Below, one piece after another: positions 6,641-8,015 of a stretch of DNA of 8,015 nucleotides. The stretch's first letter is position 1, and every line of letters begins with the position of its first letter. The stretch is from the NCBI GenBank assembly GCA_005789925.1, contig SXWG01000003.1, positions 1-8,015 of the forward strand, in the 5' to 3' direction. The stretch comes from Actinomycetota bacterium (GTDB lineage Bacteria > Actinomycetota > Acidimicrobiia > Acidimicrobiales > Ilumatobacteraceae). Below the pieces are notes generated by a model. The model searched no databases and was not told the DNA's origin. It was given only the letters and a program-made list of their open reading frames with translations. The position numbers and the translations under genes are program-made.

Positions 6641-8015
6641 GGCTGACCATTCGCTGTGGTTCTCGAGATGTGCGACCGTCGATGGGACAGCATCGACTGA
6701 CACTGGATGGCTGATCAAGTATCCCTGAGCCTTGTGACAGTGAAGTTGAGACAACGCTCGTAATTGTTCGCGATTCTCGACACCTTCGGCGACGATGTCG
6801 AGAGAGAGCGAATCTGCCATGGCAATGATGGTGCGAACCAGTGATTGCGCGTTCTGGTCCTCGGCCAGATTGTTGACGAACACTCGGTCGATCTTGATTC
6901 TCTGGATGGGAAATTTCTGCAACAAAGAGAGCGACGAATAACCGGTACCGAAATCGTCAATCGCTATACGTACTCCGAGTGACACGAGGCGTCGCAGAGA
7001 ACTGAGTGCTTGCTCCGGTTCAGTCATCATCACGCTCTCGGTGACCTCCAACCACAACTGGTCTGCGGCGATGCGTGAACGTGACAGGGCCTCGCTCACG
7101 ACGGCGACGAAGTTCGGATCATGCAACTGGCGAGGTGACACATTGACCGACATCGTGGTCTGCGAGCCGACCACACCACTGTCGATCCAGCGCCGCAGAT
7201 GTGTGAGTGCATCGAGGACCGCCCATGAACCGATCGGAACGATTGTCCCTGTTTCCTCGGCGATTGGAATGAACTCTGCGGGGGACACGTCGCCATCATC
7301 GCGAGTCCAACGCATGAGGGCCTCGAAGCCGACGACGATTCCGATCTCGGTGTCGAGAATCGGCTGATGAACAAGTCGCAATTCACGACGGTCAAGGGCG
7401 CGGTACAAAGCGGTCTCCACAGACAAGCGCTGGGACACTCGCTCGAGCATCGAGTCGTCATACAACGCAATGCAGTTACGACCAGCATCTTTGGCGCGAT
7501 ACATGGCCGTGTCGGCACGACGCAATAAGTCTTCGGCAGTGAGTTGCTCGTCGTCCTCGGCCATCGCCACGCCGATGCTCGCGGACACGAACATGTCTCC
7601 CTGACGAAGGGCCATGTGCTCTCTAAAGGCATCGAGCACTTGCTCTGCGAGTAACACGGCTTGAGTCGAGGTTTCCGTCGACGGGTCGAGCACGACGAAC
7701 TCGTCCCCAGAGATGCGACCGACGATTGCATCTGGGGTGACCGCATTGGTGAGACGTTTGGCAACAGCCGACAGAACGTCGTCTCCCGTCATGTGGCCGA
7801 GGCTGTCGTTGATGTTCTTGAATCGATCGACGTCGATGAACAGAACTGTCGGTTGGCGCCTCGACTTCCACGATTCTTGAATCGCTTGAGTGATGTGTTC
7901 GAGCATGAGACTGCGATTGGGGAGACCGGTCAAAGAATCGAGACGGGCCGCGCGCAGAAGTGAGGCCTGGGCTTTCGCGTTGTCGCGCACGCTCTGGATG
8001 ACGCGGGTGATGACC
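6617..8015 (-). CDS. GGDEF-EAL cyclic-di-GMP turnover protein, C-terminal part (5' end outside window)
   Basis: The frame is open to the right edge, so the N-terminal sensor region is missing. Residues are counted from the in-frame GTG at 7990, which is probably not the true start. The diguanylate cyclase domain begins at LDSLTGLPNR (17-26) with FIDVDRFKNINDSLGH (51-66). The active-site loop reads SGDEF (94-98) instead of GGDEF, and I see no clear RxxD inhibitory site before it. The EAL phosphodiesterase domain has EALMRW (223-228), SVNVSPRQL (281-289), LEVTES (314-319), DDFGTGYSSL (345-354), KID (366-368), AEGVE (401-405) and the terminal QGYLIS (422-427). All main metal and catalytic motifs are intact, so c-di-GMP hydrolysis is likely, while cyclase activity is possible but less certain. 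The missing N-terminus may hold a PAS, GAF or membrane sensor. The stop at 6617-6619 lies inside the convergent sulfatase-like gene. Confidence 0.94.
   Translation of the reverse strand, partial: VITRVIQSVRDNAKAQASLLRAARLDSLTGLPNRSLMLEHITQAIQESWKSRRQPTVLFIDVDRFKNINDSLGHMTGDDVLSAVAKRLTNAVTPDAIVGRISGDEFVVLDPSTETSTQAVLLAEQVLDAFREHMALRQGDMFVSASIGVAMAEDDEQLTAEDLLRRADTAMYRAKDAGRNCIALYDDSMLERVSQRLSVETALYRALDRRELRLVHQPILDTEIGIVVGFEALMRWTRDDGDVSPAEFIPIAEETGTIVPIGSWAVLDALTHLRRWIDSGVVGSQTTMSVNVSPRQLHDPNFVAVVSEALSRSRIAADQLWLEVTESVMMTEPEQALSSLRRLVSLGVRIAIDDFGTGYSSLSLLQKFPIQRIKIDRVFVNNLAEDQNAQSLVRTIIAMADSLSLDIVAEGVENREQLRALSQLHCHKAQGYLISHPVSVDAVPSTVAHLENHSEWSALRRGRPG

Noticed and set aside
7096..7764. 222-codon open frame on the minus strand within the GGDEF-EAL gene
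   Set aside because: It is out of frame with the domain sequence and its product is Ser/Arg/Cys-rich without motifs, as expected of a high-GC shadow.
1..8015. CRISPR array, insertion sequence, tRNA, riboswitch or prophage features
   Set aside because: I saw no spaced direct repeats, terminal inverted repeats, transposase or integrase motifs, or tRNA cloverleaf signatures, and non-coding gaps are all too short.

Overview
The window reads as high-GC bacterial chromosome, most likely actinobacterial. The codon use is GC-rich, GTG/TTG starts are common, and Shine-Dalgarno sequences are weak or missing before several genes. The protein types also fit: a DHA2-family exporter, a secreted SGNH hydrolase with a Ser/Thr linker, and a sulfatase-like membrane enzyme with a C-terminal beta domain. 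An Acidimicrobiia-type organism is a plausible guess but is inference only. I see no tRNA, rRNA, CRISPR array, insertion sequence or phage gene. Coding density is very high and no gap exceeds about 60 bases.

Layout. (1) Positions 1-1259, plus strand: the 3' part of a short-chain dehydrogenase/reductase (SDR) gene, overlapping by an ATGA junction a hormone-sensitive-lipase-type alpha/beta hydrolase. (2) Positions 1293-4557, minus strand: read 5' to 3', a secreted SGNH hydrolase, a compact zinc-dependent alcohol dehydrogenase and a 14-TM drug-exporter-type MFS protein, separated by 50 and 29 bases. The last gene converges on the hydrolase across a 33-base gap that holds a small hairpin. (3) Positions about 4592-6640, plus strand: a five-TM protein with an extracytoplasmic sulfatase/alkaline-phosphatase-superfamily domain, divergent from the SGNH gene across a very short region with a perfect 8-bp inverted repeat. 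(4) Positions 6617-8015, minus strand: the C-terminal part of a GGDEF-EAL cyclic-di-GMP protein whose stop lies 24 bases inside the 3' end of the sulfatase-like gene.

How the genes may work together (inference). The SDR and esterase are translationally coupled and may act in sequence on an alcohol/ketone or ester/lactone substrate. The zinc dehydrogenase and exporter nearby could belong to the same chemistry, but they are on the other strand. The SGNH hydrolase and the sulfatase-like protein both act outside the membrane, share a divergent control region, and could modify cell-envelope glycans. The GGDEF-EAL protein is a signalling enzyme with no clear functional tie to its neighbours.

I found no convincing new multi-gene system. 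The best leads are the inverted repeat between the divergent envelope genes, the unusually compact alcohol dehydrogenase, and the Glu in the catalytic-acid position of the esterase.
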